A stretch of DNA of 64,000 nt from Arbacia lixula (GCA_963669155.1 OZ022585.1:8043744-8107743); one strand, 5' to 3'; positions 1 to 13,400 are shown, counted from the stretch's first letter. Notes: a model not told the origin generated them from the sequence alone. A program made the numbers and translations.

Positions 1-2
1 AC

Positions 3-35
<33 letters not shown>

Positions 36-196
36 TTCCCTCTTACTCTCTCTCTCTCTCTCTCTCTTTCCCCTCACTCTCTCTCTCTCCCTCTTTCTTT
101 CACTCTCACTCTCTCTCCCTCTCTTACCCTATCTCTCTCTCTCTCTCTCTCTCTCTACCCCCCCCCCCCCCTCTCTCTCTCTTCCTCTGTACATCC
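1..196. repeat. CT-rich microsatellite
   Basis: An almost pure (CT)n/(TCTG)n tract with a C-run near 158-171. It is simple-sequence DNA and the reading frames across it carry no protein signal. Confidence 0.95.
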
Positions 197-3100
197 ATCT
201 CTACCTACATCTCTCCTTCTTTCTTACCGCATTAAATTGCGGGCGTGGTTGTACAACTATTCTGCTGACAAGAAAAATACAAGTACAATGAAAACAGTTT
301 GTCGGTCTCTTTCTTAATGTGGATTTATATATCCAAGAGTTTAATCGAGTTACATAGTATTTTGCGAATAAAAATGTATTACAATTTTCTTCAAAATGAT
401 ATACAGTACGTTCCATACAAATCATGACAGACATTGGCTTTTTTAAGATAGTATACACATAGTTCAAAGCATGTATACCTAGTGTCAGAGCTGTGCATGT
501 AACATGATTGCGTATAATAATAATAATAATAATACTTATTAATACGCAGTTGCATATTGGTACGGATGCGAGTTGACATTTTACCTCTACAAAACAAACC
601 AGGACATTGTTAGGGTAAGATCATGGCGCTGGTGTGAAATGCCGACGTCACCAAAAGCTGAAAGCGGAAGATGTTCGCTTCCCCGATACATTCAATGAAA
701 TACTTAATCACAAAAGGAGCCGCAAACAAACAATCAATATCAGCAAGCAGCGGTATCACTCTCGTGTAATAAGCCAATAATGTAATCCCCCAAGCCACGA
801 CTCCGTAGTATTTCAAGCTGGAGCTTACGAAAATACGGACTACAATCAGACGATGCGGATGAAGTCGTGTACCCATGTTCAGTGAAACCAATTTGCGGAG
901 TCTGTTTGAGAAAAAGGGGATTCTCGTTCTCCTAAAAACTCAAATAAAAACAGCGAAATTACGCGATAATGAGATGATGAGTGGAAGCAATAACGGGTAA
1001 TGACAGGAGAGACTGGTGCGCTAGGGCCGGGGAGAGGGTCGGGGAGAGGGCCGGGGAGGGTTGGGGAGGGGGGAGGGGGAGATGAAGCCGGGGTGATCCG
1101 TACTTTGGGAAGAGATGGTCACCTAGCGGAGGAATGTACTTTCCTTGGACTTCCTCATTATTACAGTAGAGCAGTAAGTGGCGCCGTGGATTCCATGTAA
1201 CTACCGCTCGCGCAGGTTATTACAGAAAGCGTCTTTTACAACCGTCCCTCCATACGCATGAAGACCAAGGCATACGACACGATGTTGCCACGATTCTCAA
1301 GTCGCATGGGGCCTGCGACTGGAAATGTGACGTCACGTTCTTGCACAACTCCAATGACTGGGCTCTGTAATTCAGCCAGTCGCAGGGTCGTAAGACTGAT
1401 CGTATCGTGTCACATTCGATGGCCTTTAATCCGATACGCTTCCGGAAAAGCAGCGTTTGCTTTTCGCGTTCACCCTTTCGATACCATGGGCACACACACG
1501 TGTAATAACTCAATGGGGTTTTCGTTGCTTGGTACTCATAAGGTTAGCACAGGTCATTGAGTTTAACCATGGACCGAACTACAATTTGACAGTGCCCTCT
1601 TGCAATTTGTTGACATCTTTACCACAATAATGCTGTTTTTTCAAAGATTGACTAGTGTCTATTTTCTGCATTAACCATCATGAAAGCACTGACATAAAGG
1701 AACACAAATTAATAAGACTAGTGTTGGCTTTTGTAACTACGCGTGATTAAACGCATTCTCGTAACAGCATGTGTTCTTGTATAACTTATTTTCGTGTTTG
1801 TGACAATGTTGTTCCGACTCTCAAATTCAACTACACTGTACTTTTATACATGTAGTAATCCCTTAAAATCATAATATGATCTCTCTGTTGATTCAACAAC
1901 TACACAGTACGCCCAGATAAAACTACCGTATACTTCATAGAAGACAAGGTTTGCTGCTACCAATATGGGGATCGTACTTGATACAATGTTGTTGATATTG
2001 ATTTTCATCACATATCCAACCTCTCAGCTTAAAGGAGGTGGAAAGAAAGGTGGCCCCACCTAATGCCTAGAGTTAGAGAACCCCCACCCCCTCCCACAAC
2101 AAAAATATAGATTTACTCCGTCGTGACTATGACGTCTATATTATGATTCTATGATTCTATGAACTGTGTCTAATTCGCTCGTTCGCAACACGAACTCGGT
2201 CTAGCTTCAAACACATGTTTCAGACACGCAACCTAAAGTAGGACGATCATACCTGCGTAAACCCTGTGTAATATACACTGTATCTACAGTCTCCACCTGA
2301 ATTCTGCACATTGCGGCTTGCCTACACCTGGCATTTCGACGTTGATATCACCTACGGATATTGTGTTGGCTAAAATTGATTTCATTTAGCGGGCTCCTAT
2401 TTACGAGGCAATAAACCTAGATGGGTGGATATTTGTGATAGTTAGAGGTTAGAGGTTTGTAACAAATAAAGATCGATCCAAAGGGCACGACAGAGTACAG
2501 CGGGGCGCACACAAAAAGGAGAGATAACGGGATGCGTCTGTTTGCATTGCGAGCGTTCGATAAGATTGGTGAGAAACGAGATGTGTGTATGTTTTATAAC
2601 GGTCAACACATTCTGCAAAATTTTGTATTTTGAGGGTAAGGTTAGGTAGACAATCCCCATTAGCGATGAAGTCCAAATCGAGCGTTTTATCAACCAGACA
2701 TCAAAGGATCGTGCGGTACAAGTAGTAGTTGGTTAACGAGCTATTATCATTGTGGTAAACGATGTGAAAGAATGTGTTTTAACAAATTCCGCACAAAGGA
2801 GTTGTTGACAGCAGTGGTTTCGGCTTCGATTCACTTCATAAAAACGTGTTGAACATGAACGCAACATGGGCCATTTCAGTTGGAGCTATTTCACTCGCAT
2901 TATGATCATGGCACAAGAGGTACGCGTGAGAATGAATTGCCGCAGTAATACCCTCAAACTAATGTGGTATATGAACATCAAATGTAATGAAATGTAATTT
3001 AATACCCGTAGCCATCTCATTCAGTACTTTGCACCGATATCATGCAGGAATACTCAGGGAGTGGAGTTAGTTTGCGTATGATGCGTTCCTTGTATGGCCA

Positions 3101-3236
3101 GAGTGATGTAGATTGAAATAAACATTCTTCCCAATTCAGGTCTGCAGTCTACAAAGGGACAGAGCACTTTCAACAAAAACAGGGTTGGGGTGTCGGAGGT
3201 GGTCTTGGTATGACATAGGACTATATTACTATTCTG
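197..3236. other. Non-coding stretch, no supported gene
   Basis: Only short unrelated reading frames are seen. A short (TAA)n run lies near 517-535 and a G-rich block at 1021-1080. A short minus-strand frame at 610-891 encodes a hydrophobic-looking peptide without a recognisable family, so I do not call it a gene. Confidence 0.6.
1021..1080 (+). other. G-rich block with quadruplex potential
   Basis: At least eight runs of three or more G are separated by one to five bases on the plus strand, which is the pattern expected of a G-quadruplex. It lies 4.9 kb beyond the 3' end of the Frizzled gene. Confidence 0.5.
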
Positions 3237-3399
3237 GGCCCTGTTGCATAAAACTGTAAATACATTAATGGTAACTCTGCCAGCAATGGTAACTACCATG
3301 GTAACATCGCTTGACAGCCAATGAAATTCAAGGTTTCCGTAGAACTTGCCAATGGTAGCAAAGTTACCATCAATGGTAAATTTTATGCAATATGGCCCA
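3237..3399. mobile_element. Small foldback element, family C copy 1
   Basis: About 160 bp with inverted ends: it opens with GGGCCCTGTTGCATAAAAC and closes with TTTTATGCAATATGGCCC. The interior is full of paired ACCATNNNTGGT words. Three more copies lie at 29.5, 60.5 and 60.8 kb. It has no coding capacity, so it is a non-autonomous (MITE-like) element. Confidence 0.75.
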
Positions 3400-4508
3400 G
3401 TACCTAGAAGGTAAAAACAGATAACTGAAGATATAACGGGTCTATATTCATGCCCTTTGCAGTATTTCGCAGACGGTTTCTAAAAACACGCATTCTATTG
3501 TTCAAGTGATATCATTTGTGTCATCTTCAATTTGGACACAGTTTGATTCTGTGTTAAAGCTCAGATAATGTGCCCTTTTTTGTTTGTAAGAAAATCACGT
3601 GATGCGATCAAGTTCATAAATACGGGACTCTATACGAGTGCGTTATCAAAACCAATCAACTCAAGTCTCCCTTGATAAAGATTAACTTGATAAAGTAAAC
3701 CACGTCCATGAAACACTTGCAGTATGGCGTGAAAAGTAACCCACTCTCCATCAATGGAATCATACACGTAATCATAGAAATAATAACAACCTAAACTGCA
3801 TATAATCAAACTTGACTCTCAACCCATATCATTACACACAGCGGCCTCCTTTGATGTTTATATGTAGATTACGCACAAGCAGGCCGAATCCGTTGTGACG
3901 TCACTATTTACACAAGAACTTGGCGATCGCGATTCAAACAACACAACTTAGACCTCAGAACACGTTAACTCGAGATAATAATTATAACCATACCACTTGC
4001 TTTAAGGGTACATAAACTCTGTATTTGCTGCAGTCACATTTTGCACCGTTATGCATACGGATCTTGTAGAACAATAGTTTGTTTGACACTGAAATGATAA
4101 ATGACACCCATATATAGGCTGGATCGGAAGCAGTTCATACCCAACATGTCCAGTGGATAAATCCATAACTCTACACAATAAATAACCAGGCGAACCAGCT
4201 CCAAATGAAGAGTCCCTGTTTATAGACGACCCGTCAAAAATCAATATAAAAAGTAGCAGTAAGTTCACATACCACGAATCAAAAGTCTATTATCAACTAA
4301 TTTTTCACTCAGAGGAGTTGTTAGAGCGGTATTTTCATCTATTTTCCATTGTACTTACACAACGATTTTCTCCATCATGTTCATGCTTCGACCAATAATG
4401 CCAAGTACATGTATAGCAATTAATATTAATGTATATGTTTGATGCGAGATCGAACACTCCATCACAGCCCTTTTTTGCTCGTATAAATAAACGCCTTTTA
4501 TTTCTCAT
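3400..4508. other. Non-coding stretch
   Basis: No gene signal. A TGACGTCA CRE-like word sits near 3896-3903. A minus-strand frame at 4002-4268 has no recognisable homology. Confidence 0.5.
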
Positions 4509-4902
4509 TTACCCTCTCAGTACCATTGGCATGATGAAGATATGTAGTAAGCCAATGGACTGTTAACGACCTGGTAATATGCGGGTTTACCTTCTCATTA
4601 CCATTGGCGTTCATGGTGAGGAAGTGCAGAAAGCCAGTGGACTGTTAACGACCTGGTAATGTAAGGGTTAACTCGCTCATTACCATTGGCATGATGGATA
4701 TTATGTAGTAAGCCAATGGGCTTTTCACGGCCTGGTAATATAAGGTTTACTCTTTCATTACCACAAGCGTGAACATGTGTAAAGAGCCACTGGTCTGTTC
4801 ACGACTTGGTTAATATTAGGGTTTACCCTCTAATTACCACTAGCATGAAGGTGTGTAGTAAGGCAATATGCATTTCACGGCCTGGTAATTTAAGGGTTAA
4901 AC
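4509..4902. repeat. 79-bp tandem repeat array, about five units
   Basis: Units start near 4509, 4587, 4668, 4746 and 4823. Each has the order ACCATTGGC ... GCCAATGG ... CTGGTAA, so every unit can fold on itself. Divergence rises towards the last two units. A solitary unit in the opposite orientation lies at 54,942-55,015. Confidence 0.85.
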
Positions 4903-5931
4903 GAAAATGCTGACAAATATAGCATTTCATTTACAACAACACGCCTACTCCACGTCACTGCATCAAACGTTAGAACCATACATCACATAGATATATGCAC
5001 TCTTGAAATTAATTCACGAATTGGCTGGATCATAATGTATGTCAAAGTTCGGTTTGGAGTGACTGGATTTGATAATTGCATCAATAACAGAGTTAATATC
5101 CATAAAATCACGACCACTTGTTTTACACCTTCTACCGCTAATTCTTCTTTATCTTAGCTACGTTTCCATGCTTACCACAATCATGCTAGTGGCAATAACA
5201 AACAGTTTGAAAGATGATTAATGTGTTACCTGTATGCGGACGGATTACAAATGCGTTCGTCAATTTTATTTCTGACTTCGTGCTTAGCCGTATTCGACAT
5301 CAAGCAAAACGTTTCAATTTTTGAGATCTTCTTTACATTCTTCGCTAGTACTGCGTGGCCCGATGGTATGAAATACATGATAAAATGAAGACAATATATA
5401 ATTACAAGTTATTTGAACCGAGTATTAAACGACATAGTCATCAGTGATGTCTAAACTTAACAAAATGTTGCAAACCCGCTTTGAAGATAACTTTGAAATA
5501 CATGTAGATGTCACACAATCGGTTCGACTATCTTTCACAAAAACCGTCTCTACTGAAGTCACGTTTGACCATTTGACACTTGATCTTGTACAAAGTGCAT
5601 GTTGGTGTCGATTCATTCCACTATGAATAACGCTACATAGAAATCGGAATCAATAATTGGTACACAAGCATTAAGCCATTTGAATAGGAACTAACACCTA
5701 GACGTGAGTCCATGTACAGGACATGCAGTAATCGATGAGGCATGAACAAAGTAAACATCGATTGGACAATCAAAGAATGGCGACATGAAATGAACAAGGC
5801 TTCGGCGCGCTGTTTGTCCTGCCAGGCGAAATCTTGATAGTTTAATAGTTATTTCTGTACACAATGTCGCGCTAAGCCCCTTGCTTGTAAACGAGCAGAA
5901 ACTCTTTTCGAGTGCGTATCCCTTTCAATCG
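4903..5931. other. Probable 3' flank/3' UTR of the Frizzled gene
   Basis: There is no independent gene here. On the minus strand an AATAAA-type polyadenylation signal (TTTATT on the plus strand, 5265-5270) lies about 660 bases beyond the Frizzled stop codon and is a plausible 3' end. Its use is inferred. Confidence 0.4.
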
Positions 5932-7791
5932 TCATACAATGGCACTGCCTGCGTTCACGGAGCTGTAAACGACCCCTGTGCTTCTATTGTTGCCATTTAT
6001 TGAGGGGTATTTCCCCCGGGGCGGCGTTGGCCTGCCGTCTTTGTTTGGGGTAGCCCCATTCGGCTGCTGCTGCTGGAGCTGCCGCTGCTGGTTGAAAGAG
6101 GTTTTTTGTCCCGGGGAGAATAGCGCGCATCCGCTGAACCACTTCTGCCAAGATTGCACAGTTTTGGAGCTCCAGATCCACATGCCGCTGGTGATCCCCA
6201 CCACGAGCAGCATGAAGATCTTGACCGACAGCACGGGCACGGAGGGTATGGAGAACCCCATGGGAGCGCAGGGGCCGGGGCCCGCATCCCACTGTCCCGT
6301 CAGTGACGTCACGGGTATGCAGGGTGCGAGCTCCGCCAACTTCCGCCACAGCTCCATGTTGGATCGCTGGTAGAAGTAACACGCGATCACGGCTGTGGCT
6401 GGCACCGTGTAGAGTACTGAAAAGATCCCTATCCGAACCATTAATCTCTCTAATTTGTCTATATTCGTGCCTCCATTTTTCATAACTTTCCGAATTCTGA
6501 ATAAGTAGAAAAATCCCGCAAAAATAAAAAGCGTGCCGATGACGAAGTAAATGACAAGCGGTATGAGAACGAAATAGGTGAGCGCATCAGGGTCATTGTT
6601 TCCTATGTAACACATCCCCGTGAGCTCGTCGCCGTCGAGACGTCGTTTCAGCAATGCGGCGATGGCCTTTACGGCCGGAAGTGCCCATGCCGCCACGTGG
6701 TAGTAGCTGCTATACGCCGCGATCGCCTCGTACCCCCACTTCATCCCCGCAGCCAGGAACCAGGTTAGCGTGAGGATCACCCACCAAATGGACGACGCCA
6801 TGAAGAAATAGTACTGCACCAGGAACACAATGGTGCAACAGGTGCTGTCCAACCCCTCCTGGATCAAGTACGGGACGCCCTCATCGGTGGTCTCACAGGC
6901 AATGAGCCGCGGGCCGACGAAGAGCCTGAAGATGTAGTTGATGGAGTAGATGTTGTAGCACATGGACAGAAATATGATGGGGCGCTCTGGGTAGCGGAAG
7001 CGAGCTCGGTCGATGAGAAATGTGAGGACGGTGATGGCGGTGCACACGAAACACAGGACAGCCCACACACCCATCCACAGCTCCGTGAACTCCTTGTCCG
7101 ACCGCTGGAAGTACACGTCGACGTCACAACGAGGTGCACACGACTTGGTCTGTGGAACGTAGACGAATTTCTGGGGGTTGGTGCAGATCGAATTGCTGGT
7201 CGAGTTCGCTGGGCGTTTTTGATCGCCCGATGTCGACGGCGCCGACTCATCCTCAGTTTGGACCCCAGGGTCACCATGATCGCTTCCAGGGTGGTAGGTC
7301 GGGACAGGGTCTTTGTTGTCGTGGGTATCCGGGGCGCCCATGCACAACCGATCCTTGCCGCGGTCGTTGCCGCGCGGTAACTTGTCGCAATTCATGCTCT
7401 CGGGCCAGCTGAAGCTGAAGCGCTTCATCACGGGCTCGCACTTCCGGCGCACCACCTCGCACATGCTGCGGCACGACGGGATGGGCACGTCGATCTGCTC
7501 CGAGCACATGGGCACGTACATGGAGCACAGGAACAGGCGGAGGTGCTCGGCGCACCCCACCACGACCAGCGGCCGGAACTCATGGATGCTGGGCGCCGCG
7601 TCACTCTGAGTCACGTGACCAAACAGGTTGGGCATCCGGGTCATGTTGTAGCCGATACCTTGACAGAATTCAATGGTCATGGGTTCGCAGTGGCCGTGCG
7701 TGTTGGCCTGCCGGACACCCATGGACCTACCCGTCCACCAACACGACACCAACACAAACACCTGCAAAAGGGATCGCATCCGCGTTGCCAT
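5932..7791 (-). CDS. fzd9/10: Frizzled Wnt receptor, Fz9/10 class, single exon
   Basis: Seven-pass Wnt receptor of the plasma membrane, 619 residues. A signal peptide (about 1-25) is followed by a Frizzled cysteine-rich domain with all ten cysteines (C35, C43, C80, C89, C96, C107, C111, C118, C135, C150). A Ser/Pro-rich linker leads to seven membrane segments from about 238 to 540. The Dishevelled-binding KTxxxW motif is present as KTVQSW at 543-548. A Gln/Pro-rich tail ends in SAIV. The SCAPRC linker, RYPERPIIFLSMCYN and the final membrane segment (VKIFMLLVVGITSGMWIW) resemble human FZD10 and FZD9 most. The CRD also shares features with Fz4, so Fz4 is the alternative. The start is chosen for its ACCATGG context and the signal peptide behind it. 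No intron interrupts the frame. It is transcribed away from XPO4. Confidence 0.95.
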   Translation of the reverse strand: MATRMRSLLQVFVLVSCWWTGRSMGVRQANTHGHCEPMTIEFCQGIGYNMTRMPNLFGHVTQSDAAPSIHEFRPLVVVGCAEHLRLFLCSMYVPMCSEQIDVPIPSCRSMCEVVRRKCEPVMKRFSFSWPESMNCDKLPRGNDRGKDRLCMGAPDTHDNKDPVPTYHPGSDHGDPGVQTEDESAPSTSGDQKRPANSTSNSICTNPQKFVYVPQTKSCAPRCDVDVYFQRSDKEFTELWMGVWAVLCFVCTAITVLTFLIDRARFRYPERPIIFLSMCYNIYSINYIFRLFVGPRLIACETTDEGVPYLIQEGLDSTCCTIVFLVQYYFFMASSIWWVILTLTWFLAAGMKWGYEAIAAYSSYYHVAAWALPAVKAIAALLKRRLDGDELTGMCYIGNNDPDALTYFVLIPLVIYFVIGTLFIFAGFFYLFRIRKVMKNGGTNIDKLERLMVRIGIFSVLYTVPATAVIACYFYQRSNMELWRKLAELAPCIPVTSLTGQWDAGPGPCAPMGFSIPSVPVLSVKIFMLLVVGITSGMWIWSSKTVQSWQKWFSGCALFSPGQKTSFNQQRQLQQQQPNGATPNKDGRPTPPRGKYPSINGNNRSTGVVYSSVNAGSAIV

Positions 7792-9060
7792 GGTAGCACA
7801 GTGGTATCCAACACGACGATGCCAATGGAAGGTACTTATTTGTCAGTCATTTCACGACAGTGACGGCACAAACTAAAATCGATGTATTTCAATTACAACG
7901 AAGAAATGTGACGTGTGTTATATCGCTTCTACGCAGTTTGCACCGAGCCGCACCTCCATGTTATGTTCCGTCCTCTCTGTCTCTCCCTCCCTAACTACCT
8001 CTCTCCTCCTCTCTCTCGTGAGAGAGATCCTAAATAGCTTCACCTCGAAATCCGTCCGACGCGGGGTATCACTTTACGTCTCGCTGATCCTATCCCACAC
8101 GTGGTCCTTGTTACGATCCTTTAGAGCGGCCAATCCTCCCTGTATCCCGACGAGGTCGCAGCATCCCTGCTGTAAAAAAAAAACCTGTACCCCTACCTAC
8201 ACGTCAAAGAAACCGGGTGTCAAATAGTTTCTAAAATCGCGTCGTACACAAATTTATATTTACCCTCCCTTTTAGCTTTCTGTCACTTGGATCAAACTCG
8301 AGAGCGGTGTGGTATACACACGTCTGTCGCGTCCACTTGCCTCGGCACACACTGGGTACTCTGGTTCTAAGAGCTGAATAGAGATGTCGGCCTTTATCCA
8401 ATAATAATCCGCTCAAGCATTGAAAACAAGGTTGTTGAAAAGCTGACGTATCAACAGCCGACGACAGTCCGGGACTCAATGAGATGTAAGCGATACTGTG
8501 CGAACAAGGACCGTTACCTCGCTAGTAAGTCGCGTCTCGCTCTGCTTGTGTGTACAATAATGTTCGGTGTAAGAATGCCGTGTAGACATGTGTAATAAGA
8601 TAGCCTCCTCAAAAAGTCAAATTATCAAAAGTCAAGTCACCTGGAATAAGTTTCACAATTCACGCAAAAGTACGTTACGGTATGCAAGAGTGTTGAGTAC
8701 ACACACACTTTATACACTATCGGTTATCACACGGCGTTCGACACGAGATGCTGCGACAAGAATCCCACACGACAAGAGATATTTTGTAGTCTGCACTGCA
8801 CAGCGAGGCATGGGACGGCAAGCAGCCGACTTATTCGCGAAGCACTATATGAAGGATGCCTATCGGTGGGGGATTCATGGTACCTCTGTTCGTAATAAAT
8901 AACAGCGACACAAACATACAATCCACCGCGGGGTTGCGAGCTTGCAGCGAAACACTGTAGCCAATAAAGTCTCCACCAATGAACGCGCTCGCGCCCCGCT
9001 CTCCCGGGTGGAATATTAACTCGCTCCGCTCTGTCGGGGTCGGCAGTGCCGGGCATTAGA
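7792..9060 (-). promoter_or_regulatory. Frizzled 5' flank / candidate promoter region
   Basis: No coding gene is supported. Pyrimidine tracts lie at 7970-8030. A GC- and CpG-rich block at about 8930-9060 carries a CCAAT word and could be a promoter for the minus-strand Frizzled gene. No TATA box is evident, and the assignment rests on position and composition only. Confidence 0.3.
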
Positions 9061-9413
9061 ACGGAGGTCATCGCCGCTAATAAAAAATTGAATCTAGCGC
9101 GGGCTGGGCTGCTAGCTAACTGCTGCGTGCGACTGGGGGAGGAGGTATCTGTGGAAGTTATTACTAGTATGCCTGCAAAATTCCCTCAGCGATGTACCGT
9201 CTTGCATCCCCACCGGCATCCCCACCCCACCCTCCTTGTCTTCCTCTCCTTCTCCCCTCTTTCTGTCACCCCTCCCTCCCCCCCCCCCCTCTCTTTCTCT
9301 TTCCCTAGCTCTCTCTCTTTTACACGCATAAACATCCATCCTTACTTGTATATTTCCTCGACCCGCCCTTACCCCTCATCGATTCGTCCTTTAGCCCCCC
9401 CCCCCCCCCCATC

Positions 9414-9455
<42 letters not shown>

Positions 9456-10291
9456 TCTCTCTCTCTCTCACTCCCCCACTCCCCATTCATTCATATTGAG
9501 ATTTCATCGCACAAAACGCTGCACATCCATGTAAACAAAAACTACATACAACATGACAAAAATATCACACTCATATAAACATATATAACACATATGTACC
9601 GTATTTATGGTACATTATAACGTAGTGCCCATTTACCTTTTCACGTGCTTTATCACAATTCTTATCCCACGGAGGTCTACATGTATCTAACCTTATAAAC
9701 ATAACATCTATCTATATCTATATTCTATATTATATTTGCTTCATCCAGCTATATTTCTTGATATACCTGCATGTACCTCTCAATAATAAATACATATCTT
9801 TTTCGTATTCTCTTTCCTTTCTACCAATTGATTAATCTGTATTTCTCTTCATTCATATCCATAGTTTGATTGACTCATTTATATTCATTATGTCTACCTA
9901 CTAGTATCTATTTTGTAAGTATGTATACACATCCATATTGATCAACTTTATAGGTTATAATATGTTGCTTATCTACATCCCATATTCATTCCTCTATCGC
10001 TGTATGTTTCATATGTTTGTTTACGATATCCATCACTGTACATGTTGTATATAGCTGCAGTATCTAATCAAAATGTGCTTGGATATCACTTTCACAGGAG
10101 CAATATTGGTGACCGTGTATGGATGGACTGAAAAGGAGAGAAACAGGGAGGAAAACAATGAACCGGAGAGAAGATAAAGCATTTTATTATCTAGCTTTCA
10201 ATGGAGCTTTTGGTGATTGTGTGTGGATGGGTTGAAATAGAAGATACGGAGAACGAGACAATAAAGTAGAGACGAGAGACAGCAGGAATAA
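9061..10291. other. Non-coding, CT-rich microsatellites
   Basis: A pyrimidine-rich stretch at 9210-9320 and a (CT)n tract at about 9412-9470 are followed by AT-rich DNA without a coding signal. Confidence 0.6.
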
Positions 10292-10450
10292 AGGGATAGT
10301 TCATCTTGGAATTGAATTGGCTTGAATCAAAGCAGACACATGTAAGACACATTATTAAGTGTAGTTTTTATGAAAATCCATCAAAGGATAAGAAAGTTAT
10401 GATCTTTTAAAGATTTTATTGTGGCGTCACAAGACGTCCAAGAAGGGGCT
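10292..10450. mobile_element. Foldback element family D, partial copy
   Basis: It matches the family D arm seen at 52.1 and 36.4 kb: AAGGGATAGTTCA, then an AAAGCAGACACATG segment, then GATAAGAAAGTTATGATC. The second arm is missing or highly diverged. Confidence 0.6.
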
Positions 10451-13400
10451 AAATCAGATTACGAGAAGTAAAGCTGTGATGTCTTAATTCACTACGGAGC
10501 AAAGGTGGGCATTCTTCCGTGATTCTTGGTAGTACGGTGCTAGTGATTGGTATATATCCCGAGAATGAGTACGGTAAAACCATGGTTTAAGCATCATATT
10601 CCGTGGTGTTTCTTGTTTTATAAGGAGATTGGTGTGCTTCCCGTCGGAGACAGTCGGGCGGAGTCCGTGTCGTGGTTTCCAGAAACCCAACTGAAACGTG
10701 ACTTCTCCATCAGCCCCAGCCGACAAATTACCTCCGTCTCTTTTACGTCCTGAATAGCTTCTTGCACCTCGTTGGGTCTCGGGCCCTTTCAGCTCTATAG
10801 CCCGATATCTGCTTTGTGTGGGCTAAATTGCCAGCTCTCATTCTCAAACCTAGAAAGCGCGATCTGTGTCTTCTTTTATTGTGTGGCTTTTTCTTGCTTC
10901 TTGCGAATTGAAAGACTTGATCGCGGGAGGAGTGAGCGGGTGATTGTGCGTGAGGTATCAGTTTAACAAGCTTATCGCCGAGTCTGATCCTCTCTCTCAC
11001 AATAGCCCTCCCCCTCACACAACCTACAGTCCCCCCATTGACTCGACAGGACAATAACCAAGTCATCTTCAGTCTATCTTAGAAAGTCTGAAAACCGGCC
11101 CCAAGAAGCCCTTTCATGGCGGGATTGCGGTTTCGCACGGGACAGGACAAGAGCCCAGTGCATAGCATCGCCTTAATATAGGGGCATTCTGATGAACCAG
11201 ACAATGTAAAAACGCCCACGATGTCAAAACATATCGCCCATGAAATGTGAAGAAGTACAACCACAACATTTTCCACAAACATGATGCACCAGCGTTGTTA
11301 CGTTAAGCTAGTACAATAATATTTGGAATTCACATTGTATACAATGTAAGCTATGTGTATTAGCATGTGTGGTTGCGTCTATACATTGTGTGTATGAATG
11401 TATTTCCTTGTTCAGTTGATTTGCTCTATGATTGTTTATTCACAAATTAGTGGAATGTTATGTTGTGGAAAACATATAATTTGTATTGTCTTTATCGCCA
11501 TTTTAAATCATATTGTTATTTTGTATTATAATATAACATTGATTTTGAAAAAAAAAATACTCTAGAAACAACAATTTAAGGGGGATGATATAACACGAAT
11601 ATGTGTATGAATGTGTAAAAAGACACAACCAAATATCACATGTATGGAAATGTATGTGTGTATGCGTGTATGAATGAAGTTAGGATAGTAGTGATGTATA
11701 GATAGAGGAGGGGGATGCCAGCTTAACGGTTCAGGGGTCGAATATGCCTCTGAATACAACCATACCCTCATCTACTACGTGCTTGCAACATGGTGGGGGA
11801 ACATTATTGTACCCTGGCAAAATGCTCTCATCTGTATGAAGAAGAGACAATTAAGGATAACGTTTCATTCGATGGATTTATTGTATACAGTACGTTGTAT
11901 GATAACCTAATAATGATCTTTTTAGATACCGTTGATCATACATTGCGTGACAAACGATTATCACGAGCGAATTATCCGCAATGAGTAACATATGTCATGT
12001 ATGTAGCCTTAATAATACGTTATTTAAAATGGTACCAATTCTGGTCATAGCTCTTGGGTACTAATGGCATTGATGTTAACGTATTGTGTTAAGAAAAAAA
12101 TAATACACAAACAGTTTATGAGTACATAACTTGTTTACCACTTGTGCAATGTAGGGGAAAGTGGGAGAAAAAAACCCAGGGGTAAAAGGAACCTCTCCCT
12201 CTATTTCCATTTAACAATCGTGGCTAAACCCAACCGAGTCACATCACTTCTCTTCTTGTGAAACGATATTATTGAAACTTACATCTCTCACCACTTTAAT
12301 TGTCGTCTGCCATCAATCAAAGGAAATCAAAAATTGTGCAAGCCTGGAGGAGGCCAAGAAAGGATGTTTATGTTTTCTCCCCTTTTCCCCGCTTCTCCAT
12401 TTTTCTGTGTCATTTTCAAACGTAGGCCCATAATGAAGGCCTAACTCTATTAATCAATAGTTTTGGGGTCAACGCTTATAAGACAAAGTGCTCCTGTTTG
12501 ACCCCTCATTCTCATTGCATTGATTAATGTCGTCTTTTTGTATTTAGAGACATTTTATTTATCCATGCTTATGTGTCTTTTATGAAATGTTATTTTTCTA
12601 TGTTTGTGTCTGTTTTGTGGGACAGAGCTAAAATGAAGTGATCTGGACGAAAGGCCCCTGTTTGACCCCTCATTCTCATTGCATTGATTTATGTCGTCTT
12701 TTTGTATTTAGAGACATTTTATTTATCCATGCTTATGTGTCTTTTAGGAAATGTTATTTTTCTATGTTTATGTGTGTTTTTGTGGGGAAGAGCTAAAATG
12801 AAGTGATCTGAACGAAAAGCACAGTATCGATAGATGGCGCTATTCCAAAATGTACGAGTCAAACATCCTGGTGGTCCATGAAGGTGGCATAGGGAATCTA
12901 ATCACATGATTGCGAGTGGCCATTTGTCTTTATCTTTTATAATCTTCTATTCCATGATTAGCCTAGATTTTGCAATCAGTGATGGAAAGAGTGTCCGACT
13001 TATAATTCCCTCTTTTCTATTTATTTTCCCGTCACTAGGAGAAGCTTGTCAGAATCGGACGTTGCGTGTCAAAATTAATTCCTTTGTTGCTGGCATTGGC
13101 ATATCGAGGGGCCTTGTTCCAGTGGCATCTCTGAGCCTTGATAGGGAAGTCAGTCTCTATCGACCTCTTTACCTACGCCCATGAACAGTACCAGTGAGGG
13201 CGACTTTCTCAAAAGCATTATTTAAGTATGCGGCCTAGAAAACTATTTTGTCTTGTGACTTTTATTGTTTGAAGTAACTTTCGTGATGACTGTGATCTTT
13301 CTAGGACACGTGATCAGTCCATAATACCCTCTGTCTCATCATCCTACGGAGAAACTACATCTCCGTGATTTCCAAGCGTTGTTGCATGGATTTACTTATA

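Noticed and set aside
1000-1200. Short Gly-rich frame at a G-rich repeat
   Set aside because: Produced by the repeat; no domain or splice context.
5978-6382. Long open frames on both strands over the Frizzled C-terminus
   Set aside because: They are out-of-frame shadows of a GC-rich coding sequence; only the 619-codon frame carries domain signatures.
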